DNA of 64,000 nucleotides, taken from assembly GCF_022668875.1 (NCBI RefSeq), contig NZ_JAKGCR010000012.1, forward strand, positions 43,027 to 107,026. Direction: 5' to 3'. This document shows, in pieces, positions 1 to 8,771 of the stretch. The stretch's first letter is position 1. Each line of letters opens with the position of its first letter. The notes beneath the pieces are model-generated. The model saw nothing but the letters and a program-made list of their open reading frames with translations. It was not told where the DNA came from and made no database searches. The stretch is from Domibacillus sp. PGB-M46 (GTDB lineage: Bacteria; Bacillota; Bacilli; Bacillales; Domibacillaceae). A program made the translations under genes and the position numbers.

Positions 1-3000
1 GTAGTTAAAGCCGCGTGAGCCAAAATCATATGTGTCTACTTCATCGTCAGGGTCCGCTTTTGGAATCACACCGTCAAGTGGATCGATAATGACCTTACCG
101 TGCTTATTCTCGAGTCGGACACCGTCATGCATCACCAGCACAAATTCCCTATAGTCTCCGTTAAGCGGGTGTTTGAGAATTACATTTGTGCCCGTTTGGG
201 CAGGCTCCAGTGTATGAGGATCATGGTACGTTGTAAACCGCGGCTCAGCGATAAACGCACCGAACGCTCCAAAGGAGCGGTGATTCCGTAAATCGGCCAT
301 ATCCCACATCGCGCAGGTGCCCATGCTGTCCTGCACATGCCAGCGGTACGTAATGGTTTCCCCAGGCCCCACTGTTTGATCAGGGTTGAATCCAACCGTA
401 TCACCACTTGAAGTGGTCACATCATAATTCAGCATATTGACATGTAATGAAATCCGCAGAGACGGCGGATAAAAGGCCTGTTCTTTTACTGGCGGATAAG
501 GGTAAATGCCATTAGGGAATGGGAATAAATCGGGTTTCAGACGGCTCGTCAGCGTGACTTCTACAAGATCACCAGCGTTTCCTCTAAGCACAAGCGGCTC
601 TGGCTTTTTTTTGCCGCGCCGAATATCCTTCACATCTTCCTCTAAAGCAAAGACGATGCCATACGGATCATGGTCTCCAAACGAGTTGTATATGATAGGG
701 GTTTGAAATGCGACAACCCTATACTTTCGGACCGGCGGATTATGTGCTGCTTCAGGCGGCAGGCTAGACTGCGGGTCAGCCGGAGCTGGCGGCTTTCCGG
801 TTACTTCAGGCAGCGGTTTTGTTCTTGAATCCGGCAAAGGCCGGTCAGATAAAGGGATCAGGTGGTTCACTTCCTGGTCATATGCACGGATTAATCCCCA
901 CGTGCCATTCCACACATCTTCTTCCGTCTCAAAAGCCCACAAATAATCTCCTGCTCTTGGGATCTCCGTTTCAAGTGTAAATGACTCTGAGATGCCGATA
1001 TGCTGCTGTGAACGGATCTGGGAGTCGTTGCTGGGCCGCTCTGATTTCCATCTTAATCCATGCACATTAAAACTATGGGATTCTTCATGGGCACCCTGCA
1101 GCAGCCGGATACGGATTGGATCTCCCTCATATGCCCGCAAAATAGGAGTAACGGGGTCTCCATTCACATAAGAACTGAAAGAGTAAGCGGGATCACAGTC
1201 TTTCCCAAGCCGGAACTGCAGCGGTTCATTCTTATAATTGACCGCAAAAATGCCGGGATCCTCCAGTGAACCAGGGAACGGTGGCGGCTGAATCGGACAG
1301 CCGTCTCTGTCAAACAACAGAGCAAAATCTTGAACAAATAATGCAAAATCGCGGTAATCCGGAATAATTGGGTGGGCAACAGTAATCTGTGTACCATGAT
1401 CTGTTTCTTCACCCGTTCTTGAATCCAAAAATTTAGAAAATCGAGGCTGGATGACACACGAACCAAAAATTCCATGCTGCTGATGAGTAGTTGGGAATAA
1501 ATGATCGTGAAAGAAAAAAGCTTTTAATTCGGTGTCCGCATACCATTCATACCGGCCGGTCTCACCCGGCAAAATGGCACTGTCATAGTTCCAGCCTACA
1601 TTTGCGCCATCGGACACAAGAACATCAAACTTTACAAAATGGATATGAAAGCCCACCTCATAGGTTCGCGTGACCAGCTGAAAGGCATCTCCATCCAAAA
1701 TATGAGACAGCCGGTTTGTAAAGTTTATTCTGACACAAGAACCGGCTGGCGCATGCAGAACAAGCGGTTCCGGCTCTTTTTTTCCGGACAGCACATCCTC
1801 AAGCTCTTCATCTTTTACATAAATTCTTCCTTTTGGATCGTTCCAGCCTTGTTTGTTATAAACAAGTGGAAGATCAATTACGGACACGTTAAATTCCAGG
1901 ACAACCGGGTTTCCCAGGCAGGAATCGGCAAAAACGGCCCCCGGCCTTGCATTCGGTACGGCGGCATTTTTTTCGAGTTCCGTCATGCCCCGTCCGCCAA
2001 CAATGCCAAGCGGTGGTCTTGGCGCTTTGCAGCCAACCTTCCCAGGAATAAAGTTAGGAAACCCTGGTTTTTCCTTTGTTGGCTGCGGCGGGCAGGGACG
2101 GTCTGGTAATGGTTGGAGCGGGGCAATGGGTGTGCCGTTTGGATAGCATTGACTTCCGTCCTGCAGGGTATCAAAGATACGGTTCATTCCCCACATGCCG
2201 GCTTCAAAATGTGGATAGAGGTGACAATGAATAACCACATCCCCAATCGCGCCCTGCAGGCTGCCAAGTCCATACAAAGGCTGAACGCTATAGTGAGACT
2301 GCGGGCTGATCGCCTGGGCATCCACAATCTCTGAATTAATGTTTCCGGGATCTCTCAGCCATTGGTGCACATGATAGTGGAACACATGTGTTTCTTTTGA
2401 GCCTGCATGAATCAGGCGGACAACGGCGGGATCGTCCCGGTAGCCACACAAAATTGGGGTGGCAGGGTCGCCAAATACCCATGAGTCATGATGAACTTCC
2501 TCGCCTTCAAGCTCGGGAGATACGACGCCTTCTTCAATCAGTTTCAGACGGTTATGAAGCGGTTCGTATCGGTAATTCACGCCATGAAAGGATTCGCCTT
2601 CCTGATTGGTCATCGGGTTAAGCGGCGGGTTGCCCGTTAAATCATCCACTTCCATCTCATCATTAAAAAACCAAGCGTATTCACGGAAGGAAGGAAGAAA
2701 AGGGTGGTGGATATCTGCGAAAACACCACTGTTGATCGGTCCGCCTGTTACAGGATCTGTCCACCAGGAGCCTCTTTTTTCAACAAGCAGTGTACCAAAG
2801 AGACCTTGAATACTGGAGCCCTCTTCGGTGCTCGATACATTGCCGACATCCGTGAAAAAACAAATGCCTTCAAACGTAGCATCCAGTTTATAAAGCAGTT
2901 TGTTACCGGACTCGGCCAGTGAGCTTGGATTAAAACCAACGTTGGCTCCGTCTGAGGTCAGCACGTCATAGTCAAGATCCTGAAAATGCATGCCTGCTGC

Positions 3001-3228
3001 AAAAGGAAGCTGATTTTCAAACAGAATCTCAACCGTGTCTCCTTCATTGGCTCTAATGGTCAGCGGCTGTACGAGTTCAACAGGAGTAAAAGGGTTTTTG
3101 CGCACAAGCTCTTTTACTTTCGATTCATTTTCTTTTAACACATACATTTGTCCATTTGGATTATGGTCACCAAAGTTGTTGACGACAATGCGGATCGGAA
3201 TGGCCACCACATGATAGCGCCTTATCAT
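1..3228 (-). CDS. mnxG: MnxG-type large multicopper oxidase, cut by the left window edge
   Basis: An uninterrupted minus-strand frame runs from ATG at 3228 (GGAGGG six bases upstream) to base 1, giving 1076 codons with no stop; the C-terminus lies outside the window. Repeated cupredoxin domains carry copper-ligand motifs: HVFHYHVH at residues 281-288, HCHLYPHFEAGMWG from 334, HDH at 574 and HSFNVH at 718. MnxG of Mn(II)-oxidising Bacillus spores is about 1,200 residues with ceruloplasmin-like domains, so roughly 140 residues should be missing here. The likely role is oxidation of Mn(II) to Mn oxide on the spore surface. A small MnxE/F-like gene lies directly upstream, which supports the call over bilirubin-oxidase or CotA-type enzymes, which are about half this size. 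Confidence 0.85.
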   Translation of the reverse strand, partial: MIRRYHVVAIPIRIVVNNFGDHNPNGQMYVLKENESKVKELVRKNPFTPVELVQPLTIRANEGDTVEILFENQLPFAAGMHFQDLDYDVLTSDGANVGFNPSSLAESGNKLLYKLDATFEGICFFTDVGNVSSTEEGSSIQGLFGTLLVEKRGSWWTDPVTGGPINSGVFADIHHPFLPSFREYAWFFNDEMEVDDLTGNPPLNPMTNQEGESFHGVNYRYEPLHNRLKLIEEGVVSPELEGEEVHHDSWVFGDPATPILCGYRDDPAVVRLIHAGSKETHVFHYHVHQWLRDPGNINSEIVDAQAISPQSHYSVQPLYGLGSLQGAIGDVVIHCHLYPHFEAGMWGMNRIFDTLQDGSQCYPNGTPIAPLQPLPDRPCPPQPTKEKPGFPNFIPGKVGCKAPRPPLGIVGGRGMTELEKNAAVPNARPGAVFADSCLGNPVVLEFNVSVIDLPLVYNKQGWNDPKGRIYVKDEELEDVLSGKKEPEPLVLHAPAGSCVRINFTNRLSHILDGDAFQLVTRTYEVGFHIHFVKFDVLVSDGANVGWNYDSAILPGETGRYEWYADTELKAFFFHDHLFPTTHQQHGIFGSCVIQPRFSKFLDSRTGEETDHGTQITVAHPIIPDYRDFALFVQDFALLFDRDGCPIQPPPFPGSLEDPGIFAVNYKNEPLQFRLGKDCDPAYSFSSYVNGDPVTPILRAYEGDPIRIRLLQGAHEESHSFNVHGLRWKSERPSNDSQIRSQQHIGISESFTLETEIPRAGDYLWAFETEEDVWNGTWGLIRAYDQEVNHLIPLSDRPLPDSRTKPLPEVTGKPPAPADPQSSLPPEAAHNPPVRKYRVVAFQTPIIYNSFGDHDPYGIVFALEEDVKDIRRGKKKPEPLVLRGNAGDLVEVTLTSRLKPDLFPFPNGIYPYPPVKEQAFYPPSLRISLHVNMLNYDVTTSSGDTVGFNPDQTVGPGETITYRWHVQDSMGTCAMWDMADLRNHRSFGAFGAFIAEPRFTTYHDPHTLEPAQTGTNVILKHPLNGDYREFVLVMHDGVRLENKHGKVIIDPLDGVIPKADPDDEVDTYDFGSRGFNY

Positions 3229-3243
3229 CGTTTTCCCTCCTTG

Positions 3244-3540
3244 TTACAGCATGTCATTTAACTCTGGGATGCGCGGATCTCCGGGAAACTCGATATAAAA
3301 TACTTCGATATTATGGACATGGATCAGCCAGTTTCTCTTTTCAAGCTGGGCAAAATGGGTTGTTTCAGCGAATATCTCGACTTGGTCTCCTACCATGGAA
3401 ACAATTTCGCCAACAAACATAAATGGATAAGATGGGGTCAGTATAAAGGTCCTCATGCCAATGGCTGCCCTAAAATGCTCTACGAGCGCCATATCGTGCA
3501 TAACATTCTGATCAATGGAACGTAAACGGTTATGGGTCAT
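3244..3540 (-). CDS. small MnxE/MnxF-like partner of the multicopper oxidase
   Basis: 98 codons ending 15 bp before the oxidase start, so almost certainly co-transcribed with it. The ATG at 3540 follows AGGAAG and begins MTHNRLRSID; an upstream TTG in frame at 3618 lacks a ribosome site. The middle (FVGEIVSMVGDQVEI) and end (NIEVFYIEF) alternate like strands of a small Sm-like barrel. In Bacillus Mn oxidase, MnxG works in complex with two ~12-kDa proteins, MnxE and MnxF; only one such gene is seen here. I did not recognise the sequence itself, so the assignment rests on position, size and fold impression. Confidence 0.6.
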   Translation of the reverse strand: MTHNRLRSIDQNVMHDMALVEHFRAAIGMRTFILTPSYPFMFVGEIVSMVGDQVEIFAETTHFAQLEKRNWLIHVHNIEVFYIEFPGDPRIPELNDML

Positions 3541-3869
3541 TCTGTTACACTTCCTTTCTTCTTGCCCTAAAGTGGGTGGAAACTTGGTGTTACAATGGAA
3601 ATACAGGATAGGCTTCAAACAATAAAGGAATGTATGTTTTAAATGGATGATATATTCTTCTTGTCTCAGTAAAATATATGCGCAGTGAAATTGTAAGAAC
3701 CGACTCTATACGCCAATGATTGTTATCCTGGCTTTTTTAATCGATATTGTTTAAGGGTTAATAGAGTGAGCTGTTTATTTACAGGAATATGTTCATCCGT
3801 ACAGCCATAAGCTTATAAAGCAAGAGTGACGACCACTTTTGCTCATTTTCTTTTAACACATAAATTTGG

Positions 3870-3910
3870 AAAAAGCAGCCGTCCCCTTGGGAAAGGGACA
3901 GCTGCTTTTT
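3870..3910. terminator. bidirectional-looking hairpin
   Basis: AAAAAGCAGC pairs with GCTGCTTTTT around a GTCCC/GGGAC inner stem. Both sides carry A/T tracts, so it could act in either direction. Confidence 0.6.
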
Positions 3911-3979
3911 CGTTATGAGCCTTTTTCCTAATTTATTAGTCGATATTTGTTCTGAAACTCGTCCTTTTCTGAATACGGC

Positions 3980-4009
3980 CGCCCGGTTCCTAAAAGGGCG
4001 CTTTTTTTT
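3980..4009 (+). terminator. orphan plus-strand terminator
   Basis: CGCCC pairs with GGGCG over an 11-base loop and is followed by CTTTTTTTTG. There is no plus-strand gene upstream, consistent with a deleted gene. Confidence 0.5.
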
Positions 4010-4352
4010 GCTTTTTATGTAACAAAACTCTGTTCAATAATCTATGTTCAGTAACGTGCTCAAGCTTTTTTGTAACATCATAATAGCTTTTAAGCGGCAT
4101 GGCTATCCATTCAAGACAATGGATTATATAAATAAAGAATCTTGAAAACCTTGTTATGTCAGGCTTTTAAAGCCTAAAAATGTATAAATGAATTTTTATA
4201 TTATTATATATTTATACAAAAATATCTAACAAGACAGACGCTTTCCACATATGGCCTTGCTTACTTATTTGACGGTCTTTCTATAATTGATCGAAATAAT
4301 TCATGATTAAGTGAGTGTTAACTTCACTTTTGGGATCTAAAAAGTTTAGAAA

Positions 4353-4395
4353 AGAAGGAGCAATAACAGGTCTTCATGCTGTTACTGCTCCTTCT
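4353..4395 (-). terminator. terminator of the LexA-like gene
   Basis: An AGAAGGAGCA arm pairs with TGCTCCTTCT and an inner TAACAG/CTGTTA stem, six bases past the stop of the minus-strand LexA-like gene. It is followed by TTTTC on the minus strand. Confidence 0.8.
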
Positions 4396-4400
4396 GTATA

Positions 4401-4652
4401 TTAAGCATTTAACTTCATTAGCATTGATGCGCTGCTTCTCTTAACCACATTCAATGTCCGCAGCTTTCCTTGTTCCCAGGTTACGTATCCAGACGCCTTT
4501 AAACGATCAAGATGGCCCTTTACGGTTGAAGAAGACTTTAATTCAACCGCATCACCGATTTCACGAATAGACGGGGGATAGTTTTTGGCACTTACATAAT
4601 CATCTATAAACTGCAGCATTTTTTCCTGGCGTGCAGACAGTTGTTTAAGCAT
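4401..4652 (-). CDS. free-standing LexA-type winged-helix DNA-binding domain
   Basis: 83 residues that correspond only to the N-terminal LexA domain: MLKQLSARQEKMLQFI, then YPPSIREIGDAVELKSSSTV (helix-turn-helix) and HLDRLKASGYV (wing). The S24 autoprotease domain of LexA (about 205 residues) is absent, so it cannot be removed by RecA-stimulated self-cleavage. It overlaps the WYL-like gene by 8 bp, and its own ribosome site (AAAGGAG) lies inside that gene. It is divergent from a YolD/UvrX polymerase operon with LexA-like boxes between. It could compete with LexA at those boxes or act as a local repressor; this is inference. Confidence 0.85.
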   Translation of the reverse strand: MLKQLSARQEKMLQFIDDYVSAKNYPPSIREIGDAVELKSSSTVKGHLDRLKASGYVTWEQGKLRTLNVVKRSSASMLMKLNA

Positions 4653-4866
4653 AAGCCATTCTCCTTTGCGGTGCTTTTCCTGCTGCTAAAATGCTGGACC
4701 GCTTAAATTTCCGCATCTGTTGTCTCTTCAAGCAGTAAGCGTAGATGTGAGTTTTATCTATTTTACGCACAATGACACTTCGGTCTGTAATCGTATGATC
4801 ATCTGCCATATACATAATTGAGATTGGCTTTTTTTGTTCCAGCGATAGGTTAAACAATCCATTCAT
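4645..4866 (-). CDS. small WYL-like domain protein
   Basis: 73 residues starting at ATG after AAAAGGAGG. The pattern KKPISIMYMADD, then RSVIVRKIDKTHIYAYCLKR and RKFKRSSILAA resembles the core of WYL domains, which bind ligands or nucleic acid and regulate DNA-damage and defence genes. There is no HTH in this chain; the HTH is supplied by the next gene, the LexA-like domain, which overlaps it by 8 bp. The two may therefore form a split HTH-WYL regulator. Family assignment is by pattern only. Confidence 0.6.
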   Translation of the reverse strand: MNGLFNLSLEQKKPISIMYMADDHTITDRSVIVRKIDKTHIYAYCLKRQQMRKFKRSSILAAGKAPQRRMAYA

Positions 4867-4899
4867 TCTAACAGCCTCCTTTTCACAACCTTATTATAT

Positions 4900-5033
4900 C
4901 GAACAAATGTTCATGAATCAATAAATAGACGAACATATTTTCGGTAAAAAGAGGAATCATAAAAAAGTTTTCATTGTCGGCAGGAATATTTGTTCTTATA
5001 CTGAATTATATACTGTATACGAACATATATTCT
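4900..5033. promoter_or_regulatory. cluster of LexA-type SOS boxes in a divergent promoter
   Basis: Gram-positive LexA binds CGAAC-N4-GTTCG. Close matches are CGAACAAATGTTCA (4900-4913), CGAACATATTTTCG (4930-4943) and CGAACATATATTCT (5020-5033). A weaker one, GGAATATTTGTTCT, is at 4983-4996. They lie between the WYL/LexA-like genes and the YolD/UvrX operon, so both directions are expected to be DNA-damage inducible. Confidence 0.8.
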
Positions 5034-5054
5034 CATTGAAAGGAGTTATCTTGG

Positions 5055-5426
5055 ATGAAGAAATTGTATAATGACCGGGGAATGATGAAATGGCAGGGAC
5101 TCATTCTAGCCGAGCATGCTGAAATGATGGAAAGAGAAAAAAGTAAACCGGTGAAAACGGAGATTCTATTTGATGAACAGCAGTTGGAGGAATTCGACCG
5201 GATCATCCAAAGTTCATTCCAACTTGAAAGAGAAGTGGTGTTTAAGATGAATACCTTTGGTGATCATGACCTGCTGCAGGTAAACGGGATTGTCTCGGAG
5301 TTTTGCCGGCTGCCCGGCCAGCATCCCTATGTAAAGCTGAAAGGGTACAGTTCCAGATTTCGATTAGATGAAATGGTGTCTATTTCATTTGCCGCGGGAG
5401 ACGAGGAATATGGTGAGGCCTATTGA
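5055..5426 (+). CDS. YolD-like family protein
   Basis: 123 residues, ATG after AAAGGAG. The sequence DRGMMKWQGLILAEHAEMM is the typical YolD N-terminal motif, followed by a C-terminal beta-rich part. YolD proteins are almost always encoded directly before UmuC/UvrX-type Y-family polymerases on Bacillus chromosomes and plasmids, as here, and are thought to act as the UmuD-like partner. The stop overlaps the polymerase start by 17 bp, implying translational coupling. SOS boxes precede it. Confidence 0.85.
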   Translation: MKKLYNDRGMMKWQGLILAEHAEMMEREKSKPVKTEILFDEQQLEEFDRIIQSSFQLEREVVFKMNTFGDHDLLQVNGIVSEFCRLPGQHPYVKLKGYSSRFRLDEMVSISFAAGDEEYGEAY

Positions 5427-6699
5427 TGACGAATATTTGCCGCGCAGGGATGTATTTTGCATTGACGTGAAATCCTTCTTTGCCAGTGTAGAGGCTGTAC
5501 GCCGCAGGATTCATCCGCTGCATGCCTATGTGATTGTGATCGCCCATAAAGAACGGTCCGGTTCTGTTGTATTGGCTGCCTCACCGCGGGTAAAAAAAGA
5601 ATTCGGTATTAAGACAGGGTCACGGAATTATGAAATACCGAAAGATCCACGCTTAATCCTTGTTGAACCCTCTATGGCTCTTTATCTAAAAGTAAATAAA
5701 ATGATCCTGGATATTTTTCGCCGCTTTGTAGCGGAAGAAGATTTGCACTGTTATTCCATAGATGAAGCATTTCTGGATGTAACGGCCTCAAAAAGGCTCT
5801 TTGGCGATACATTCACGATCGCCCGCACCATTCAGCGTACGGTTTGGCAGGAGCTGCGCCTGGTTGTCACCATAGGGATTGGCGACAATCCTCTGCTGGC
5901 TAAGCTGGCTCTTGATAATGAGGGGAAGAACGCTCCGAATGGGATTTCTTACTGGTCTTATGAAGATGTCCCAGCGAAGGTTTGGGCGATTGACCCGATA
6001 ACAGATATGTGGGGAATTTCGAATGGCTACGCCAAGGCTCTTTACAACATAGGGATTGAATCGGTAAAAGATCTTGCTCACGCAGATAAGTGGAAAATAA
6101 AGCGAAAATTCGGCGTGATTGGAGAGCAGCTGTTTTACCATGCCTGGGGAATTGATTACAGCGTGATATCTGAGAAGGTGGGAGCACGGGAAAAATCTTT
6201 TTCCAAAGGGCAGATCCTGTTAAGGGATTATGACAAGGAAGACGAGATCGTGATTGTCATCAAAGAAATGACCGAGGATGTGGCGATGCGTCTGCGCCAG
6301 CATGGGGCTGCAGCAGCAGGGATTGCGCTTGGCATATCTTACAGCCGGGATATTGAGGATCGCGGATTTAAGCATCAAATAGTGCTTCCACGTAGCACAA
6401 ATAAGACCGCTGAACTTTGTGAGCACTTTGTCCGGCTGTTTAAAAAATATTGGGACGGACAGCCGGTGCGCCAGATTCACGTCGTGTGCAGTAAATTACA
6501 GCCTGCAGCACATGAACAAATAGATTTGTTTACGCCCCCTGAACTGGATGAAAGGCGTCATATCCTGGATGAAACGATCGACCAAATACGGGATCGTTTT
6601 GGCAAAAAGGCGATTTTTCATGCGTACAGCTTAATGAAAGGCGGTACATATCTTCAACGAGCCGGACACATTGGAGGACATAAAGGGGCTTCTTACTAA
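5410..6699 (+). CDS. UvrX-type Y-family translesion DNA polymerase
   Basis: 429 residues from ATG at 5410 (GGGAG nine bases upstream, inside yolD); an earlier in-frame ATG at 5368 has no ribosome site. The palm motifs are clear: FCIDVKSFFASVEA (metal-binding Asp) and CYSIDEAFLDV (catalytic Asp-Glu). The helix-hairpin-helix region, little finger and a beta-clamp-binding motif EQIDLF near the C-terminus follow. It resembles B. subtilis UvrX/YqjW, error-prone polymerases induced by SOS. There is no sign of damage in the frame. Confidence 0.9.
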   Translation: MVRPIDDEYLPRRDVFCIDVKSFFASVEAVRRRIHPLHAYVIVIAHKERSGSVVLAASPRVKKEFGIKTGSRNYEIPKDPRLILVEPSMALYLKVNKMILDIFRRFVAEEDLHCYSIDEAFLDVTASKRLFGDTFTIARTIQRTVWQELRLVVTIGIGDNPLLAKLALDNEGKNAPNGISYWSYEDVPAKVWAIDPITDMWGISNGYAKALYNIGIESVKDLAHADKWKIKRKFGVIGEQLFYHAWGIDYSVISEKVGAREKSFSKGQILLRDYDKEDEIVIVIKEMTEDVAMRLRQHGAAAAGIALGISYSRDIEDRGFKHQIVLPRSTNKTAELCEHFVRLFKKYWDGQPVRQIHVVCSKLQPAAHEQIDLFTPPELDERRHILDETIDQIRDRFGKKAIFHAYSLMKGGTYLQRAGHIGGHKGASY

Positions 6700-6845
6700 T
6701 TCTATATAAGGGTACTAGCATTTAGCTGGCACCTTTTTTTGTTCGTTACATATGTACAGTTGCATTTGCTATTTAAACGTCTTGTTAAAAATTTGTAGCT
6801 GGTAAAATGCATTGAATTTATAAAAAGAGTGAGAAAAAGCATAAG

Positions 6846-6991
6846 GAAAACGTGCTATCACTTTCAGTGTCAGACTAGGCAAAGCCTAGTGTTTTCGTGA
6901 TATCATGAAATTTTGATTTTGTCACTCTGTATCACACTAAAAAAAAGGCTATTTGAAACGGTGCATAGCTGTTTTGTCACTTAACGTGACA
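6846..6991. other. inverted repeats in a 330-bp gene-free gap
   Basis: The gap 6700-7029 has no gene. It holds ACTAGGC-AAA-GCCTAGT (6874-6890), flanked by GAAAAC/GTTTTC, and a perfect TGTCAC-N5-GTGACA (6975-6991). TGTCAC also occurs singly in between, so an operator for an unknown regulator is possible. Confidence 0.4.
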
Positions 6992-7029
6992 GTTTAATGA
7001 TTACAATTCATTTCTTAGGAAATAAAAGG

Positions 7030-7233
7030 CTAAGCATTCACAAAAACCTTGGCCTTTTCCTTCATGGTAAGCTTTGGAGGTTTATCAAATAGAAGCCCAT
7101 CACACCAAGGGGCAACAGTTCTATATTCGAAATTATGATAAAAGGGTTTATGAATGGAGTGGAGATACCCGTGCTGAGGAGGTAACAAACGAGTACTCCA
7201 ATATAATACTTTACTAAGAAGTAGCTTAATCAC
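7030..7233 (-). CDS. small hypothetical protein coupled to a flavoprotein
   Basis: 67 residues, starting with GTG inside the overlap GTGA with the stop of the upstream oxidoreductase, so translation is probably coupled. It is rich in aromatic and basic residues (WSTRLLPPQHGYLHSIHKPFYHNFEYRT) and has no obvious membrane segment or signal. I do not recognise the family. It could be an accessory peptide of the flavoprotein or a detached C-terminal extension of it. Confidence 0.5.
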   Translation of the reverse strand: MIKLLLSKVLYWSTRLLPPQHGYLHSIHKPFYHNFEYRTVAPWCDGLLFDKPPKLTMKEKAKVFVNA

Positions 7234-8321
7234 TTTGTCATTTTTATATACGGCCTTAGTAAATAACTTGCTACTTTCAGTGGATTTATCAAATTGGATT
7301 GAAACAGTTTTTCACCAATGGTTCCTTGGAGTGCGTGAACAATTCGATCTAAGCCATTATTGGATAATTGATCCATCGCCCTCCGTAAAACGAGCGAATT
7401 ATCATAGCCTTGACGAATGGGTTTCATTAACTCTTCATATTTTCCCAAACCGCATAAATCATAAGCAGCATATATTCCACTTAAAATGGAAGCATATTGT
7501 CCAAATCCCAAGAAGGGCATCAACGTTCCGAAACAATTTCCAGCGTAAAACGTATTACCAATCCGTGCTGACTGGCAAATACCAAGAGAATAATTAGTTA
7601 TTTGAAACTGATCGGTTATCGGTAATTCTTGGTTAAGTTGAGATCGGACCTTATCATAAAATTTATCCCATAGATTATTTATTTGAATATCCTTGTTTTT
7701 TGGTAAATCTGGAATAGATAAAGAGATGTGTGCCTCTTTTTCTGAATAGGGTATAAGGTAGCAACAGCCAAAAGGTGCCATATCATAATTCAGCCATCCT
7801 GTAACAGAATAACGGTCAAACACTCCTTCGACTGTAGCCCCTTTTATGGAAACCGTTAAATCCTCTCTGTAGTTTTTCGTCCTTTTCGCATATTCTCCAT
7901 CACCCGTTGCCAAAATGACATGGGAATAACTTGATAAGAGTTGTTCATAAGTTTTCTCTGAATTAAAGTGAATGGTTGATTTTGTTTGCTTTTCTAGCTG
8001 GGATTCAAACGAATCCTGTTCTCTGCCCCGTATATTGGTAAACCCTAATTGACCTTCGATGACTGCTTTCTCATTTTTCGAAAAAAGTTCCAGCTTATGA
8101 ATAGGTGAAGCAGGCTTAAGGTAAATCCCAAAATCGTCCGATAATGATGCAATACAATCATGAACTGGTCTATAAAAAATAGATAATAGTACCTCTCCAT
8201 TAACAAATCTGTCTCCTACTCTGCTGCGCTTTTCAAATATAGTCGGGTATATTCCATTTTTTTCAAGTGTGATGGCGCAAGCTAAGCCGGAAAGACCTGC
8301 ACCCATAATCGCAACATTCAT
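7230..8321 (-). CDS. FAD-dependent oxidoreductase, geranylgeranyl-reductase-like
   Basis: 363 residues from ATG at 8321 (GGAG eight bases upstream); a GTG at 8330 lies too close to the ribosome site. The N-terminal VAIMGAGLSGLACAITLEKNG is a dinucleotide-binding motif, followed by the Glu/Lys region FEKRSRVGDR. The VILATGDGEYAK segment is the second FAD contact, and YAGNCFGTLMPFLGFG is the conserved FAD-binding GD-like motif of the p-hydroxybenzoate-hydroxylase/geranylgeranyl-reductase superfamily. The substrate is unknown. It is followed by the overlapping 67-residue gene. Confidence 0.75.
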   Translation of the reverse strand: MNVAIMGAGLSGLACAITLEKNGIYPTIFEKRSRVGDRFVNGEVLLSIFYRPVHDCIASLSDDFGIYLKPASPIHKLELFSKNEKAVIEGQLGFTNIRGREQDSFESQLEKQTKSTIHFNSEKTYEQLLSSYSHVILATGDGEYAKRTKNYREDLTVSIKGATVEGVFDRYSVTGWLNYDMAPFGCCYLIPYSEKEAHISLSIPDLPKNKDIQINNLWDKFYDKVRSQLNQELPITDQFQITNYSLGICQSARIGNTFYAGNCFGTLMPFLGFGQYASILSGIYAAYDLCGLGKYEELMKPIRQGYDNSLVLRRAMDQLSNNGLDRIVHALQGTIGEKLFQSNLINPLKVASYLLRPYIKMTK

Positions 8322-8419
8322 ATACTTCACTCCAAAATACGTATTTATAATCTAAGTGTGCCCCAAAAAAGAAAATCCTTACTTGAAGTTTGTTGAGCAT
8401 CCAATGGCTTTACCATTAA

Positions 8420-8665
8420 GGGGGACCTCATATTCCCCCGAATAAGGTAAACACTACTCACCATGTTCCGCAAACATGGCTTAAACGAAACGAAGGATAT
8501 GAATTCAGATATGATGAAGAGCCTATTCTGCATAACATTTATGAAAAATTAGCATATGAGATTGTCTCCCAGCTGCCTAAAGCAGAGAAATGGCGGAATT
8601 CCGATAAAATTGCTCGTATTATTAAGAAAAAGACGAAACGACAAGGTGACATAAATTTTGATTGA
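8420..8665 (+). pseudogene. start-less gene fragment (C-terminal part)
   Basis: An 82-codon open frame begins directly after a TAA and has no usable start or ribosome site, but its composition is protein-like (IYEKLAYEIVSQLPKAEKW, KIARIIKKKTKRQ). It is probably the surviving 3' end of a truncated gene. The bases at 8340-8420 look like an insertion-sequence end, but I could not identify one. Confidence 0.4.
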
Positions 8666-8771
8666 ACATATCCCCTGTTGTTAAGCTAAAGGGGCAAGGT
8701 TGTTGAGGGAGGAGAATGGTTTTTTGTGGTAAAGTAATGAAAGAAATTGGTTATTAGTTTGGAGGGGCATA

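Larger units (their letters stand above)
3541..4352. other. gene-free stretch with a 26-bp near-copy of mnxG
   Basis: No coding frame is convincing here. Bases 3843-3868 match 3125-3150 inside mnxG at 25 of 26 positions, in the same orientation. Two terminator-like hairpins follow without any gene that obviously needs them. This looks like scar tissue from a lost mnx-like copy or a rearrangement. A palindrome AGGCTTTTAAAGCCT lies near 4163. Confidence 0.5.

Noticed and set aside
100..2922. Several plus-strand open frames of 60-156 codons
   Set aside because: All lie opposite one continuous minus-strand frame of 1,076 codons with clear multicopper oxidase motifs; the plus frames have no recognisable features.
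3541..4352. Riboswitch or leader for the mnx genes
   Set aside because: Hairpins here are terminator-like and too far upstream; no known aptamer pattern was recognised.
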